Below are positions 26,770-33,862 of a DNA stretch of 37,090 bases, in pieces (within the stretch, counting starts at the first letter, position 1; the number at the start of each line of letters is the position of its first letter). Under the pieces are notes generated by a model, which did no database searches, was not told the origin of the DNA, and saw nothing but the letters and a program-made list of their open reading frames with translations. The position numbers and the translations under genes are program-made. Location of the stretch: contig DASQUK010000017.1 in NCBI GenBank assembly GCA_035641315.1, positions 1 to 37,090 on the forward strand, in the 5' to 3' direction. This DNA is from DASQUK01 sp035641315 (GTDB taxonomy: Bacteria; Actinomycetota; Acidimicrobiia; Acidimicrobiales; VFJN01).

Positions 26770-27012
26770 CTAGAACGGAGCCTTGGAGCGGCCGCGCCGG
26801 CCAGCGCTTCCGCTCTTCGAGACGGCCTTCGAGGACTGCGTGAATGGCTTCTGCAGCAGCCGGCCGAGCGGGCCGGGCGCCCTCCCGGCGCCCCGGCTGC
26901 CGACGCCGATCACCTTCTGGCCGCCGCGCTCCGGGTGGCGGGACAGGCGCGGAAAGACGAACGCGCAGATCAGCAGGAGCACGCAGAAGCCGATGACTAT
27001 GGCGATGATCAT
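26770..27012 (-). CDS. Small membrane-anchored protein (DUF6411-like)
   Basis: 80 residues. One N-terminal membrane helix (MIIAIVIGFCVLLLICAFVF) is followed by PRLSRHPERG and a Gly/Arg/Lys-rich basic tail ending SGSAGRRGRSKAP. This layout matches a small actinobacterial family I know as DUF6411, function unknown; the basic tail would face the cytoplasm. The ATG overlaps the stop of the gene at 27009-27296 as ATGA, indicating coupling. Confidence 0.72.
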   Translation of the reverse strand: MIIAIVIGFCVLLLICAFVFPRLSRHPERGGQKVIGVGSRGAGRAPGPLGRLLQKPFTQSSKAVSKSGSAGRRGRSKAPF

Positions 27013-27296
27013 GCGTCTTGGCTACCCGGCGGGCCCCCGAGTAAGCCGACCGCTGCGTCGTCGCCCACATCGACAGCACCAGCAAGCTGTCCTCGTCCTG
27101 CTCGACGCGCTCGTGTCGCCCGTCGCAGGTCGAAGCTGCGGCCCAGCCACGCAGCGAACGCGTGCGGGAGCTCCTCGGTGGTGACGTTCAGCCGCTCGCA
27201 GAACTCCTCGAACGTCTCATCGGGAAGGTCAGACACGGTGGCGTGCACGGAGGAACTAGACCAGGTGTCCCGGACCGCGGCCACGACGCCCGACAC
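27009..27296 (-). CDS. Hypothetical protein, coupled to the DUF6411-like gene
   Basis: 95 residues from a GTG at 27296. The central part, SDLPDETFEEFCERLNVTTE followed by ELPHAFAAWLGRSFDLRR, looks like a compact, acidic-to-amphipathic helical protein; the tail is Arg- and Gly-rich. I do not recognise a family. The ATGA overlap with the next gene is the main argument that it is translated. There is no clear ribosome-binding site at the start. Confidence 0.45.
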   Translation of the reverse strand: MSGVVAAVRDTWSSSSVHATVSDLPDETFEEFCERLNVTTEELPHAFAAWLGRSFDLRRATRARRAGRGQLAGAVDVGDDAAVGLLGGPPGSQDA

Positions 27297-27455
27297 ATCG
27301 AGGCCCGGCTAGACAAGCGGCGGTGAAGCTCTACCGGGCTGCCCCGGTCACAGAGGCCTATATCCGCCTCGGGGACCCGTGACCGTTTAGGCCGTTGACC
27401 CTCAGGGATCGCGCCATCACCGCCACGCCGCCGTTGGGACGGCACCATCTAGGGC

Positions 27456-27671
27456 ATGGAGACTGCGCTATTGGATCGGTTGCGCCGTCGCGTGGGCGGT
27501 GAAACCAATACCGGGGTGCGTATAGGCGCACTCCAACGTCGGGCGGTTGACCGCAACCTCCGCGTCCACAAGGTCGGCGGCGCCACCTACGAGGTCGTGG
27601 ACCTCCGCACCGGCCGGGTGGTCAGCACCGGGACGTTGGACGAGATCGAGGCGGTCGTCTCCGACATCTAA
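27456..27671 (+). CDS. Hypothetical protein, 71 residues
   Basis: Begins METALLDRLRRRVGGETN and continues with VHKVGGATYEVVDLRTGRVV and STGTLDEIEAVVSDI. The second half looks like a small beta-hairpin followed by a helix, as in short phage or conserved actinobacterial proteins, but I do not recognise it. No clear ribosome-binding site precedes the ATG. It sits alone between the coupled minus-strand pair and the helix-turn-helix C-terminal fragment. Confidence 0.5.
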   Translation: METALLDRLRRRVGGETNTGVRIGALQRRAVDRNLRVHKVGGATYEVVDLRTGRVVSTGTLDEIEAVVSDI

Positions 27672-27709
27672 TAAGGGGGCGAACACGTTCCAGGGTCAAT
27701 GGGCGTGGC

Positions 27710-28006
27710 TTGGCGTGGACGAAGCGGCCAGCGGGCTACATCTGGGACGAGTCCCGCTTGCGGCTGCGCCTCTACCTTCCTGAGGGCCTCGACATCGCTG
27801 AGGCCTCCCGGCTGTGGGCCAGCGTCACGGGCACTCCGCCGGAGCAGTTCATGAAGCCCTACCGCGCCGTTGCCGATCCCTCGATCAGGCGCTCGAAGCA
27901 TCCGATGGGCTGCCCCGGGGTCCGGTATTCGTGCTCGAAGACGCATCGGGCGATCATGGGTCTCGTAGGTGGGCTGCTATCCTGCGACGTTCGCAGTCCG
28001 GGGTAG
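27710..28006 (+). pseudogene. C-terminal fragment of the same helix-turn-helix family
   Basis: From about 27746 the frame reads DESRLRLRLYLPEGLDIAEA, then PPEQFMKPYRAVADPSIRR, HPMGCPGVRYSCSKTHRAIM and GLVGGLLS. In intact members this is the last third, reminiscent of a degenerate LAGLIDADG-type domain. There is no good start codon (only TTG at 27710), no ribosome-binding site, and the N-terminal two thirds are missing, so it is a fragment. Its stop lies 10 bases inside tRNA-Asn, which suggests the reading frame was cut or extended by events at this tRNA. Confidence 0.6.
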
Positions 28007-28069
28007 CACAATTGGCAGTGCGGCGCCCTGTTAAGGCGATGGTTGTGGGTTCGAGTCCCACCCCCGGAG
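27997..28069 (+). tRNA. tRNA-Asn (anticodon GUU)
   Basis: Acceptor TCCGGGG pairs with CCCCGGA, D-stem GCAC/GTGC, anticodon loop CTGTTAA, T-arm GTGGG-TTCGAGT-CCCAC, discriminator G. The anticodon stem has one mismatch (G27-A43). CCA is not encoded. Confidence 0.93.
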
Positions 28070-28080
28070 CATTACCGGCT

Positions 28081-28153
28081 GGGCCTGTAGCTCAGTGGTC
28101 AGAGCAGGCGACTCATAATCGCTAGGTCGTGGGTTCGATCCCCACCGGGCCCA
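28081..28153 (+). tRNA. CAU-anticodon tRNA, probably tRNA-Ile2 (lysidine type)
   Basis: Acceptor GGGCCTG/CGGGCCC, D-stem GCTC/GAGC, anticodon stem GGCGA/TCGCT around CTCATAA, T-arm GTGGG-TTCGATC-CCCAC, discriminator A, no encoded CCA. The anticodon arm is nearly the same as E. coli ileX, and acceptor pairs 4-69 and 5-68 are both C-G, which are TilS recognition features. Elongator tRNA-Met is the alternative. The integrase gene directly downstream suggests its 3' end is an attachment site. Confidence 0.85.
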
Positions 28154-28188
28154 CGACGAAAGTCCGGGTGACGAGTTCGCAGCTGGAG

Positions 28189-28260
28189 CCAGGAGTCTAG
28201 GAGTCTGACTCCTGGACGGTCGCGGGAGTCCTAGACCATTCCTAGACACCACTCCTAGAC
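28189..28260. repeat. CCTAGAC repeats and palindrome between tRNA and integrase, probable attP arm sites
   Basis: CCTAGAC occurs as direct copies at 28230-28236, 28241-28247 and 28254-28260 and inverted (GTCTAGG) at 28195-28201. CCAGGAGTC (28189-28197) and GACTCCTGG (28207-28215) make a perfect 9-bp inverted repeat. Such clusters beside an integrase gene commonly bind the integrase N-terminal domain. The last copy overlaps the TAGACT hexamer (28256-28261) just before the integrase start, so binding could also repress the gene. Confidence 0.6.
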
Positions 28261-28266
28261 TCCGGC

Positions 28267-29952
28267 GTGGCCGATCTGGCGATGCGGTTCGAGGCGAAGA
28301 TCGATCGCTCGGGGCAGCACCATCTCTGGACGGGGTCGCGCCTTGCCGACGGTTCCGGGCAGCTGCGGGTGAACGGCAGGGTCACGACGGCCCGACGCGT
28401 CGCCTGGGAACTGGCGCGTGGTTCGCTCCCGTCGGGTGCCCGCGTGCTCGGCTGCCCGGCCGACCCGGCCTGCGTGCGGCTCGACCATCTGTCGGTGCGC
28501 GGCGGGAAACCGTCTGCCGAGCCGCAGCCGGCGAAGAAGCGGGCGCCGCGCGGCTCCGGCACGAAGCGCCAGGTCCGCCGCGGGGTCTGGAAGCTCACGG
28601 TCACGGCCGGCCGCTGGGCAGACGGCTCGCCGCGGCGAGTGCTCCGAACGGTGCGTGCCGGCACGGACACCGAGGCGTCGGCCGCGCTGGCCGACTTTGC
28701 CGCCGAAGTGCGCCGTGGGTCCCTGCCGGACGGGAAGGACGACCGCGACATCACGGTCGACGAGGCGGTCGAGCGGTTCCTGGTCGAGCACCTGGTGGGG
28801 GAGAAGGGCCGCGAGGAGAGCACCGTCGCCCACTACCGCAGCGTGCACGGCAGGTGGTTCTCGCCGGAGATCGGCCGACGCCGCCTGCGCGACATCGATG
28901 AGGCGACGATCGACCGGCTGTTCGGGCGGATGCGGAAGGCGGGGCTGAGCGCGTCGCGGATGAGCGATGCCCGCAGCCTGTACGCGCCGCTGTTCCGGTG
29001 GGCCAAGCGCCGACGGATCGTCGCCCGCAGCCTGATGGTCGAGTTCGAGCTACCGACGAGCCGCCACGTCTCCCGCGAGCACGTGCCGCCCGAGGTCGAC
29101 CAGCTGTGCCCCTATCTCGAGGTGGCGGTGGACCTGGTCCCCGACGTCGCCGCGGTGCTCACCCTCGGGGCGGTGACGGGGATGCGGCGCGGCGAGTTGG
29201 TCGGCCTGCGCCGGTCGCGCCTGTTCCCGACGGCCGGGAAGCTGGTGGTCGATGCCGCCTACACGAGCGGGGGCCGGGTGAAGACGACTAAGACGCGCAA
29301 GGAGCGCGAGCTCGCGATCGACGAGGCGACGATGGCCATGCTGCAGCGGCACTGCGATCGGATGGACGAGCGGGCCGCGGTGTGCGGCGTGACCGTGCCC
29401 GCCGACGGGTTCGTCTTCAGCCTCGAGCCGGACTGCTCGCGGCCGATGGAGGCCGACTATGTCACCAAGCAGGTCGCCAGGCTCAAGGATCACCTCGGCA
29501 TCGCCGACAAGCGCCCTGCGACGATCGCCTTCGAGTACGAGGCGTTGCGGCTGTACCGCGATGAGCCGGCACCGAGCCGGTCGGGCCGGTCAGGTCGGCC
29601 ACCGGCAGGAGCGATCTCCTACAAGGAGATCGGCAGACGCCTGAACCGCAGCGAACGCTGGGCGCAGCTGGCGGTCGCGTCCGCCGCGCGCCGTGAGGCG
29701 GCGGCACGCGCCGGTGCGGCGGGGGTGTTCGACGGCTCGATCATCGCCCTACGGAAGTTCACGTCCAGTGAGCTCCTCGACGCCGGCTTCAACCTGTCCG
29801 CGGTGGCCCAGCGCCAGGGCCACGGCCCGCAGGTGCTCGTGAAGCACTACGCCAAGGCGCGCCCGTCCGCCGGCCGCAGGGCGGCCGAGCACCTCGGCCA
29901 GGTCGTCCACCGCCGCGGCTCCGCTGCCGCGCCGTCCGGCAAGAGAGCCTGA
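28267..29952 (+). CDS. Tyrosine recombinase (site-specific integrase) with N-terminal HNH-like domain
   Basis: 561 residues, longer than the usual 380-420. Residues about 6-80 resemble a degenerate HNH module (ARRVAWELARG; Cys63, Cys69 and His74). An arm-binding/core-binding region follows (about 100-265). The catalytic domain has Arg307 (TGMRRGEL), Lys339/342, Arg496 (ALRKFTSSELLDAG), His519 (QGHG) and the nucleophile Tyr528 (KHYAK). The usual His three residues before the second Arg is Ile493. An extra segment of about 70 residues (420-490), with a possible helix-turn-helix (ISYKEIGRRLNRSERWAQLA), interrupts the domain. GTG follows TAGACT by 5 bases. An ATG at 28285 is an alternative start. 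Confidence 0.9.
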   Translation: MADLAMRFEAKIDRSGQHHLWTGSRLADGSGQLRVNGRVTTARRVAWELARGSLPSGARVLGCPADPACVRLDHLSVRGGKPSAEPQPAKKRAPRGSGTKRQVRRGVWKLTVTAGRWADGSPRRVLRTVRAGTDTEASAALADFAAEVRRGSLPDGKDDRDITVDEAVERFLVEHLVGEKGREESTVAHYRSVHGRWFSPEIGRRRLRDIDEATIDRLFGRMRKAGLSASRMSDARSLYAPLFRWAKRRRIVARSLMVEFELPTSRHVSREHVPPEVDQLCPYLEVAVDLVPDVAAVLTLGAVTGMRRGELVGLRRSRLFPTAGKLVVDAAYTSGGRVKTTKTRKERELAIDEATMAMLQRHCDRMDERAAVCGVTVPADGFVFSLEPDCSRPMEADYVTKQVARLKDHLGIADKRPATIAFEYEALRLYRDEPAPSRSGRSGRPPAGAISYKEIGRRLNRSERWAQLAVASAARREAAARAGAAGVFDGSIIALRKFTSSELLDAGFNLSAVAQRQGHGPQVLVKHYAKARPSAGRRAAEHLGQVVHRRGSAAAPSGKRA

Positions 29953-30012
29953 GACGATCCGGCCTTCGCGGTGCTTTAGCACTGCAGTCACCGAGTGCTG
30001 CAGGAGGCAACG

Positions 30013-30198
30013 ATGCGACCGGAACGGCTGACGACGTCCGTGGAGGAGGCGAGCGAGGCGCTGGGCATCTCCCGCTCGCTCGCGTACGAGCTCGTCCGCC
30101 GCGGCGAGCTTCCATCAGTGCGCCTGGGCCGTTGCATCGTCGTCCCGCTCCGCGGCCTCCAGGCCCTCGTCGGCCACCCCCGCGCCGCCGGGGACTGA
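30013..30198 (+). CDS. Excisionase-like helix-turn-helix protein
   Basis: 61 residues, almost entirely a MerR/AlpA-type winged helix: TTSVEEASEALGISRSLAYE, LVRRGELPSVRLGRCIVVP. This is the standard small DNA-binding partner of actinobacterial integrases, directing excision or regulating the element. AGGAGG lies 6-7 bases before the ATG, which decides this start over an earlier in-frame codon. It follows the integrase by 60 bases; an inverted repeat (AGCACT at 29978-29983, AGTGCT at 29994-29999) sits between them. Confidence 0.82.
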   Translation: MRPERLTTSVEEASEALGISRSLAYELVRRGELPSVRLGRCIVVPLRGLQALVGHPRAAGD

Positions 30199-30374
30199 CT
30201 CCGGTCGAGCAAGACGCTGACCGGTGGAACGCGATCGGTAGCGCCCACCCGTGGAGAGGTTCCGCGGGGATCCCGAGCGCTTGCCTCCCGCCGCGCGGCA
30301 GATCCTCGACGCTTCAGTCGTGCGACCCGTCCGACGTCGGACGCTCGTCGGCCCCGCTGCCGTAGGGTTGTGTC
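30199..30374 (+). other. Gap between excisionase and mntA; short relic possible
   Basis: No clear gene. A GTG-started frame at 30251 reads ERFRGDPERLPPAARQILDA and then runs out of frame into mntA; it may be a relic of a small antitoxin-like protein, which I cannot identify. TAGGGT (30363-30368) lies 6 bases before the mntA GTG and is its likely -10. Confidence 0.3.
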
Positions 30375-30674
30375 GTGAGCTTCACCGGGCTGGACGTCGA
30401 TCTCGATCAGATCGCAGAGATCTGTCAGCGCTACGGCGTGGCGCGCCTCGAGGTGTTTGGCTCTGTCAGCCGGGGTGAGGAGCGCTCGGACAGCGACGTC
30501 GACGTTCTCTACGAGCTGGCGCCTGGTGCTCGACTGGGCTGGGAGGTCGAGGACCTCACCGACGAGCTTTCGGAGGTTCTGGGGCGACCGGTCGATCTCG
30601 TGTCGCGCCGGGCGCTGCACGAGCGACTGCGTGAGGCGGTGCTGGCGGAGGCCCGTCTGCTCTATGCGGCGTGA
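30375..30674 (+). CDS. mntA: MNT-domain nucleotidyltransferase antitoxin (MntA-like)
   Basis: 99 residues. The minimal nucleotidyltransferase motif is complete: VFGSVSRGEERSDSDVDVLY, with Gly29-Ser30 and the metal-binding Asp41 and Asp43. In characterised MntA-HepT pairs this enzyme neutralises a HEPN RNase by adding AMP to a tyrosine of the toxin. The GTG follows TAGGGT by 6 bases, so the transcript is probably leaderless. The next frame overlaps its 3' end and starts like a HEPN toxin but is cut short, leaving this antitoxin without an evident partner. Confidence 0.85.
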   Translation: MSFTGLDVDLDQIAEICQRYGVARLEVFGSVSRGEERSDSDVDVLYELAPGARLGWEVEDLTDELSEVLGRPVDLVSRRALHERLREAVLAEARLLYAA

Positions 30675-30774
30675 GCTCCTCCTGATCGACGAGATGATCG
30701 TGGATGCCGAAGGGCACCTGTTCGCCGGGCACGCCCAGGCTGGTGAAGGCCAAGCCGAACTGGGTCATGCTTGA
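30664..30774 (+). pseudogene. Truncated HEPN (HepT-like) toxin
   Basis: Starts at ATG 30664, overlapping the mntA end by 11 bases as HepT genes usually do. The first residues MRRELLLIDEMIVDAEG resemble the first helix of the HEPN/DUF86 family, but the frame ends after 36 residues and the catalytic Arg-X4-His region is absent. A full toxin would be about 110-140 residues. The remainder appears to have been deleted: the ribosome-binding site of the next gene starts only about 13 bases after this stop. Confidence 0.6.
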
Positions 30775-30799
30775 GAGGGATCGACCGAGGAGGACCAGC

Positions 30800-31117
30800 A
30801 TGAGCGACTACTTGCCGGCTGCGTACCGCGAGTTTCGAGCGAGCTACCCGAGAGTCGCGGCTGCTCTTGACCAGCTGGGGGAAGCTTCTGCCGGCGCAGG
30901 GCCACTTGATGAACGGACCCAACGGCTCGTGCATCTCGGCATCGCAGTCGGCGCCCTCGCGGAGGGCGCCGTGAGGTCGAACGTCCGAAGAGCCCTCGAT
31001 GCGGGAGTCATGGTGGACGAGGTCCGCCACGTCTCACTGCTCGCGATCACGACCAGCGGGTTTCCCACGGCCATCGCCGGCCTGACGTGGACCGAGGAAG
31101 TGCTCGCCGCACGGTGA
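30800..31117 (+). CDS. Carboxymuconolactone decarboxylase family (AhpD-like fold) protein
   Basis: 105 residues. The family helix pair is visible: RTQRLVHLGIAVGALAEGAV, then RRALDAGVMVDEVRHVSLLA. The redox Cys-X2-Cys of AhpD is absent (EGAVRSNVR at the corresponding place), so it is the decarboxylase-like, non-peroxidase subgroup or an uncharacterised branch. GAGGAGGA lies 6 bases before the ATG at 30800, which rules out an in-frame start at 30704. Probably transcribed with or just after the decayed MntA/HEPN pair. Confidence 0.85.
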   Translation: MSDYLPAAYREFRASYPRVAAALDQLGEASAGAGPLDERTQRLVHLGIAVGALAEGAVRSNVRRALDAGVMVDEVRHVSLLAITTSGFPTAIAGLTWTEEVLAAR

Positions 31118-31247
31118 GCCGTCCATGACCGGCCGAGCCAGCCAGTCCTTCACCAGCTAGCGGCATCGCCGCGGGACCGTGTTTCGCACGTTCACGTGCA
31201 CGTATCCCTTCGTGACCGGTCGTTGAGAAGCGCGTCCACGACGACAC
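31118..31247. other. Short gap without recognised features
   Basis: I see no gene or RNA here. The stretch is less GC-rich than the core and lies between a plus-strand and a possible minus-strand gene. Confidence 0.4.
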
Positions 31248-31691
31248 CTACCCTCGGATCGTACGAGTCGACGCCTCGTTGCTGCCGACACTGGGGAGGC
31301 GTGCCCCAGAACGCCGAATACGCGGGTGATCCATCTTGCATTCCGGTGCATCTTGCTGGGAGCTGAGAGTGTGCGGGATGACTTTGTTCCCGTGCTTGAT
31401 CCGCTCGTCGGCACCCGCTGGGATGTCGGCGGCCGTCACCTCGGCCGGGTCCCTCGCAACCACGATCAGTTCGCGGCGTGCGCCCTTCGGATCCGCACCA
31501 CCGGTGTCGAGGACCAGGGGCCGTCGAGTTGCGGTGGTGGGTCGTCGGGTCCGGCGCCCTGCGCCACGAACACCCACTGATAGATGGTCTGGAATGTCGC
31601 GGTCCTCGGCGGGCAAGGCATCCAGATCCGCCTCGAGGTTGCACTGGTCGGAGAGTTCGCTCAGGTTGAACGTACTGAATTGCAGGTTCAT
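31248..31691 (-). CDS. Hypothetical protein of uncertain reality
   Basis: 147 residues if started at ATG 31691. Parts look coding (LSDQCNLEADLDALPAEDRD; ADERIKHGNKVIPHTLSSQQ) and the third-position G/C is fairly high, but the middle is Arg-rich and no family is recognised. A GGGGGTCGGG tract precedes the start. It lies in decayed accessory DNA, so it may be a relic or chance frame. Confidence 0.3.
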   Translation of the reverse strand: MNLQFSTFNLSELSDQCNLEADLDALPAEDRDIPDHLSVGVRGAGRRTRRPTTATRRPLVLDTGGADPKGARRELIVVARDPAEVTAADIPAGADERIKHGNKVIPHTLSSQQDAPECKMDHPRIRRSGARLPSVGSNEASTRTIRG

Positions 31692-32114
31692 CCGCCCGAC
31701 CCCCACGCGCAACGCCCTGCCGGGTCGAAGCTGCACGCTCGCCGCGGGTCTCCGTCACCGTCGATTGGTGGGCCGCGAGGGGCTCACATCCCGCCGTAAG
31801 GTGGCCAGCTCGACGCCGCACTTCATGATCCGGGCCGCGATTCGGGTCAGGTGACTCCCGGCCGTGGAGGGACCGAGGAACTTGGCGACCCCGCACACGA
31901 ACTCGGAGGCTGAGAGGGATCGGCTATCGGTGGCGACCTACGAACAGCACCAGCCCGCCTGGGCGGCCCTGGTCGCTGCGGATACGTCACCCGAACGGCC
32001 GATGTGCGGATACGCGTGTCAACGCAAGGGCGTTATCGGCACGGTGGTGCGAGCGGAAGGCACGTCTACAGGGCAGAATCTCCGCATCGGAACCATTTCC
32101 AAGCGAGGCTCACC
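31692..32114. other. Intergenic stretch with no convincing gene
   Basis: Frames on both strands are interrupted and compositionally poor. A minus-strand fragment around 31755-31860 reads HLTRIAARIMKCGVELATLR and may be a relic, but I cannot place it. GAGG lies about 7 bases upstream of the DUF2188 start at the right end. Confidence 0.35.
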
Positions 32115-32342
32115 ATGGCGAGGAAGCCGGCCATTCACACCGTGCCCCATGGCGGCGGCTGGGCCAACCGCCGCGAAGGCGCTGCCCGGGTCAGCAAGGT
32201 CTTTCCCACAAAGGCGGCTGCGCAGGCCGCCGGACGCGAAACGGCGAGGCGTGAGCGGACCGAGCACATCATCCACAAGAAGGACGGTGAGATCGGGAGT
32301 CGCAGCAGCTACGGCAACGATCCCCGTCCGTCGAAGGGCTGA
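32115..32342 (+). CDS. DUF2188 family protein
   Basis: 75 residues: MARKPAIHTVPHGGGWANRR, then VSKVFPTKAAAQAAGRETAR and EHIIHKKDGEIGSRSSYGND. This is the complete DUF2188 pattern (H-V-x-P-x-x-G-G-W-A, thiokinase-like short repeat, then H-x-K-D-G-x-I). The function is unknown; these genes are frequent in accessory regions. The ATG at 32115 has GAGG about 7 bases upstream, better than an in-frame start at 32004. It stands alone. Confidence 0.85.
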   Translation: MARKPAIHTVPHGGGWANRREGAARVSKVFPTKAAAQAAGRETARRERTEHIIHKKDGEIGSRSSYGNDPRPSKG

Positions 32343-32599
32343 GTTCCTGACCGGACCACCTGCCGAGGGGGCTCCACCCGCCACCGGATGGCCTTCACGG
32401 GCCCGGACATCTCACCTCGAAAATGGCAGGCGTCTTCCTGTGGTGGATGGCGGATCTGATTCGAGATGCCAGTGACCGACGAACCTGCTCCGAAGGGGCC
32501 GGTCGCGGGCATGCATGACGTGTGCACCGGATGCCAAGCACTCGGCCGACAGGGCTCGGCATATCTACGCTCTGTCGTCGGTTGAGGCCTTCGAACCCG
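32343..32599. other. Intergenic stretch, nothing recognised
   Basis: No gene, RNA or notable repeat that I can support. It may contain further unrecognisable debris of the IS630-type element next to it. Confidence 0.35.
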
Positions 32600-32836
32600 C
32601 ACCGAACAACGCTAGGGGACATTTCGCCGCGGTGGACGGGGTGGCCGCCCAGGGGTCAGGCACGCGGGGCGATCGCTGCTGTCGTGTAGGAGCTGTTTGG
32701 CGCGCTCGGTGAACCACGGAGCGGTCGCGGTGCTGGCGATCGACTGGAACCGCACGGCGCCTGTAGGGGTGATCGTGGAGATCATCTTGAGTGAGAACCG
32801 TGCAGCGGTCAGCGCCGTGACGGTCCGCTGGGTCGA
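32600..32836 (-). pseudogene. IS630-type transposase remnant
   Basis: Reading leftward from 32836: TVTALTAARFSLKMISTITP, TGAVRFQSIASTATAPWFTE, RAKQLLHDSSDRP, then, after a frame change, GGHPVHRGEM. This matches the central DDE domain of IS630 transposases (TPVVR..RFSxNMIS..., then FLKxLL and VDGHPxH). Only about 80 residues survive, with at least one frameshift, and the Asp before GHP reads Gly. No terminal repeats are visible. Confidence 0.55.
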
Positions 32837-32890
32837 GTTCGACGAGAGAAGTACCTGTGTGGTGGGCGATGAACGGCGATACTTGTTGTC

Positions 32891-33667
32891 ATGGGGAAGA
32901 GCAGTATTCGTAACCTCGGCGGGCTCAGCTATGAGGGGCACATGGCGCGGGTCTACCGGCGGGGTCGCGAGCTCCTGCCGGAAGCCGCCGCCGAGTGGCG
33001 GCGGGCGCTCGAACCGCTTGTGCGACCTGAGAGCCTTGTCGTGGACGTCGGTGCCGGTATCGGTCGGTTCGCCGTCCATCTTGCTGACTGGTTCTCGGCT
33101 CGTGTCGTGGCGGTCGAACCCGCGGCCGCGATGCGCGCTCAGGCCCAGCCTCGGGAGCGGGTCAGCTGGATGGCAGCCCGGGCTGAACAGCTTGCTCTGC
33201 GCCACGGGGTCGCAGATCTGGTCTGGATCTCCGACGCGGTCCACTACCTCGACCTGTACGACGCGGCACGGGAGGCCCGCCGGGCGCTGAAGCCCAGGGG
33301 CCGTGTGGTCGTCCGGAGTACGTTCCCGGACCAGTTCGAGCAGACCGAGTGGATGCGCTGGTTCCCTTCTGCCCGAGCGGTCGACGCGCAGCGCGTGCCG
33401 ACGGTCGACCAGATCGTCACGGCGTTTGGGCGTGCGGGCCTCGAGCTCGAGTCGCGTTCCACCGTCTATCAGCCCGTCGCCCGCGATCTCCGGGAGCTTG
33501 CCGACCGGGTCGGCGAACGCGCCATCTCCACCCTCGAGATCATCGACGACGACGAGTTCGAGCAGGGCTTGAGCGATCTCCGAGCCGCGGCCGCCCGGTC
33601 CCCGTCGCCGCGCATCATCACGACGCCGCTTAGTGTCCTCGTGTTCCGGCCTGTCAGCGACGGGTGA
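32891..33667 (+). CDS. Class I SAM-dependent methyltransferase
   Basis: 258 residues. Motif I is VVDVGAGIGRFAVHLA (about 50-65), the ribose-binding acid is in VVAVEPAAAMRAQ, and motif IV is VADLVWISDAVHYLDL (about 107-122), followed by RRALKPRGRVVVRSTF. This is the Methyltransf_11/25 group; the substrate is unknown. GATACT lies 7 bases before the ATG. It is a single gene followed by a small hairpin (CGTTC-ACC-GAACG near 33748-33760). Confidence 0.87.
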   Translation: MGKSSIRNLGGLSYEGHMARVYRRGRELLPEAAAEWRRALEPLVRPESLVVDVGAGIGRFAVHLADWFSARVVAVEPAAAMRAQAQPRERVSWMAARAEQLALRHGVADLVWISDAVHYLDLYDAAREARRALKPRGRVVVRSTFPDQFEQTEWMRWFPSARAVDAQRVPTVDQIVTAFGRAGLELESRSTVYQPVARDLRELADRVGERAISTLEIIDDDEFEQGLSDLRAAAARSPSPRIITTPLSVLVFRPVSDG

Positions 33668-33862
33668 TTCGACGCACGCCGCTTGGTCGATCGTGTCACC
33701 TCGACGCCACTGATGTGTCATCTCGGCGATAGCGCGGACACATCGAGCGTTCACCGAACGTGGGTAGTTTCGCCATGATGCGTGAAGCTGGGCGATGTCG
33801 CCAGCGATCGATAGGGGAGCCACCGCGACCGCGAGGCGGCCCGGCACGAAGGGCTCACGCGG

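Noticed and set aside
28081..28153. Elongator tRNA-Met as identity of the CAU tRNA
   Set aside because: The anticodon arm and C4-G69/C5-G68 pairs match tRNA-Ile2 better, though without the rest of the genome tRNA-Met cannot be fully excluded.
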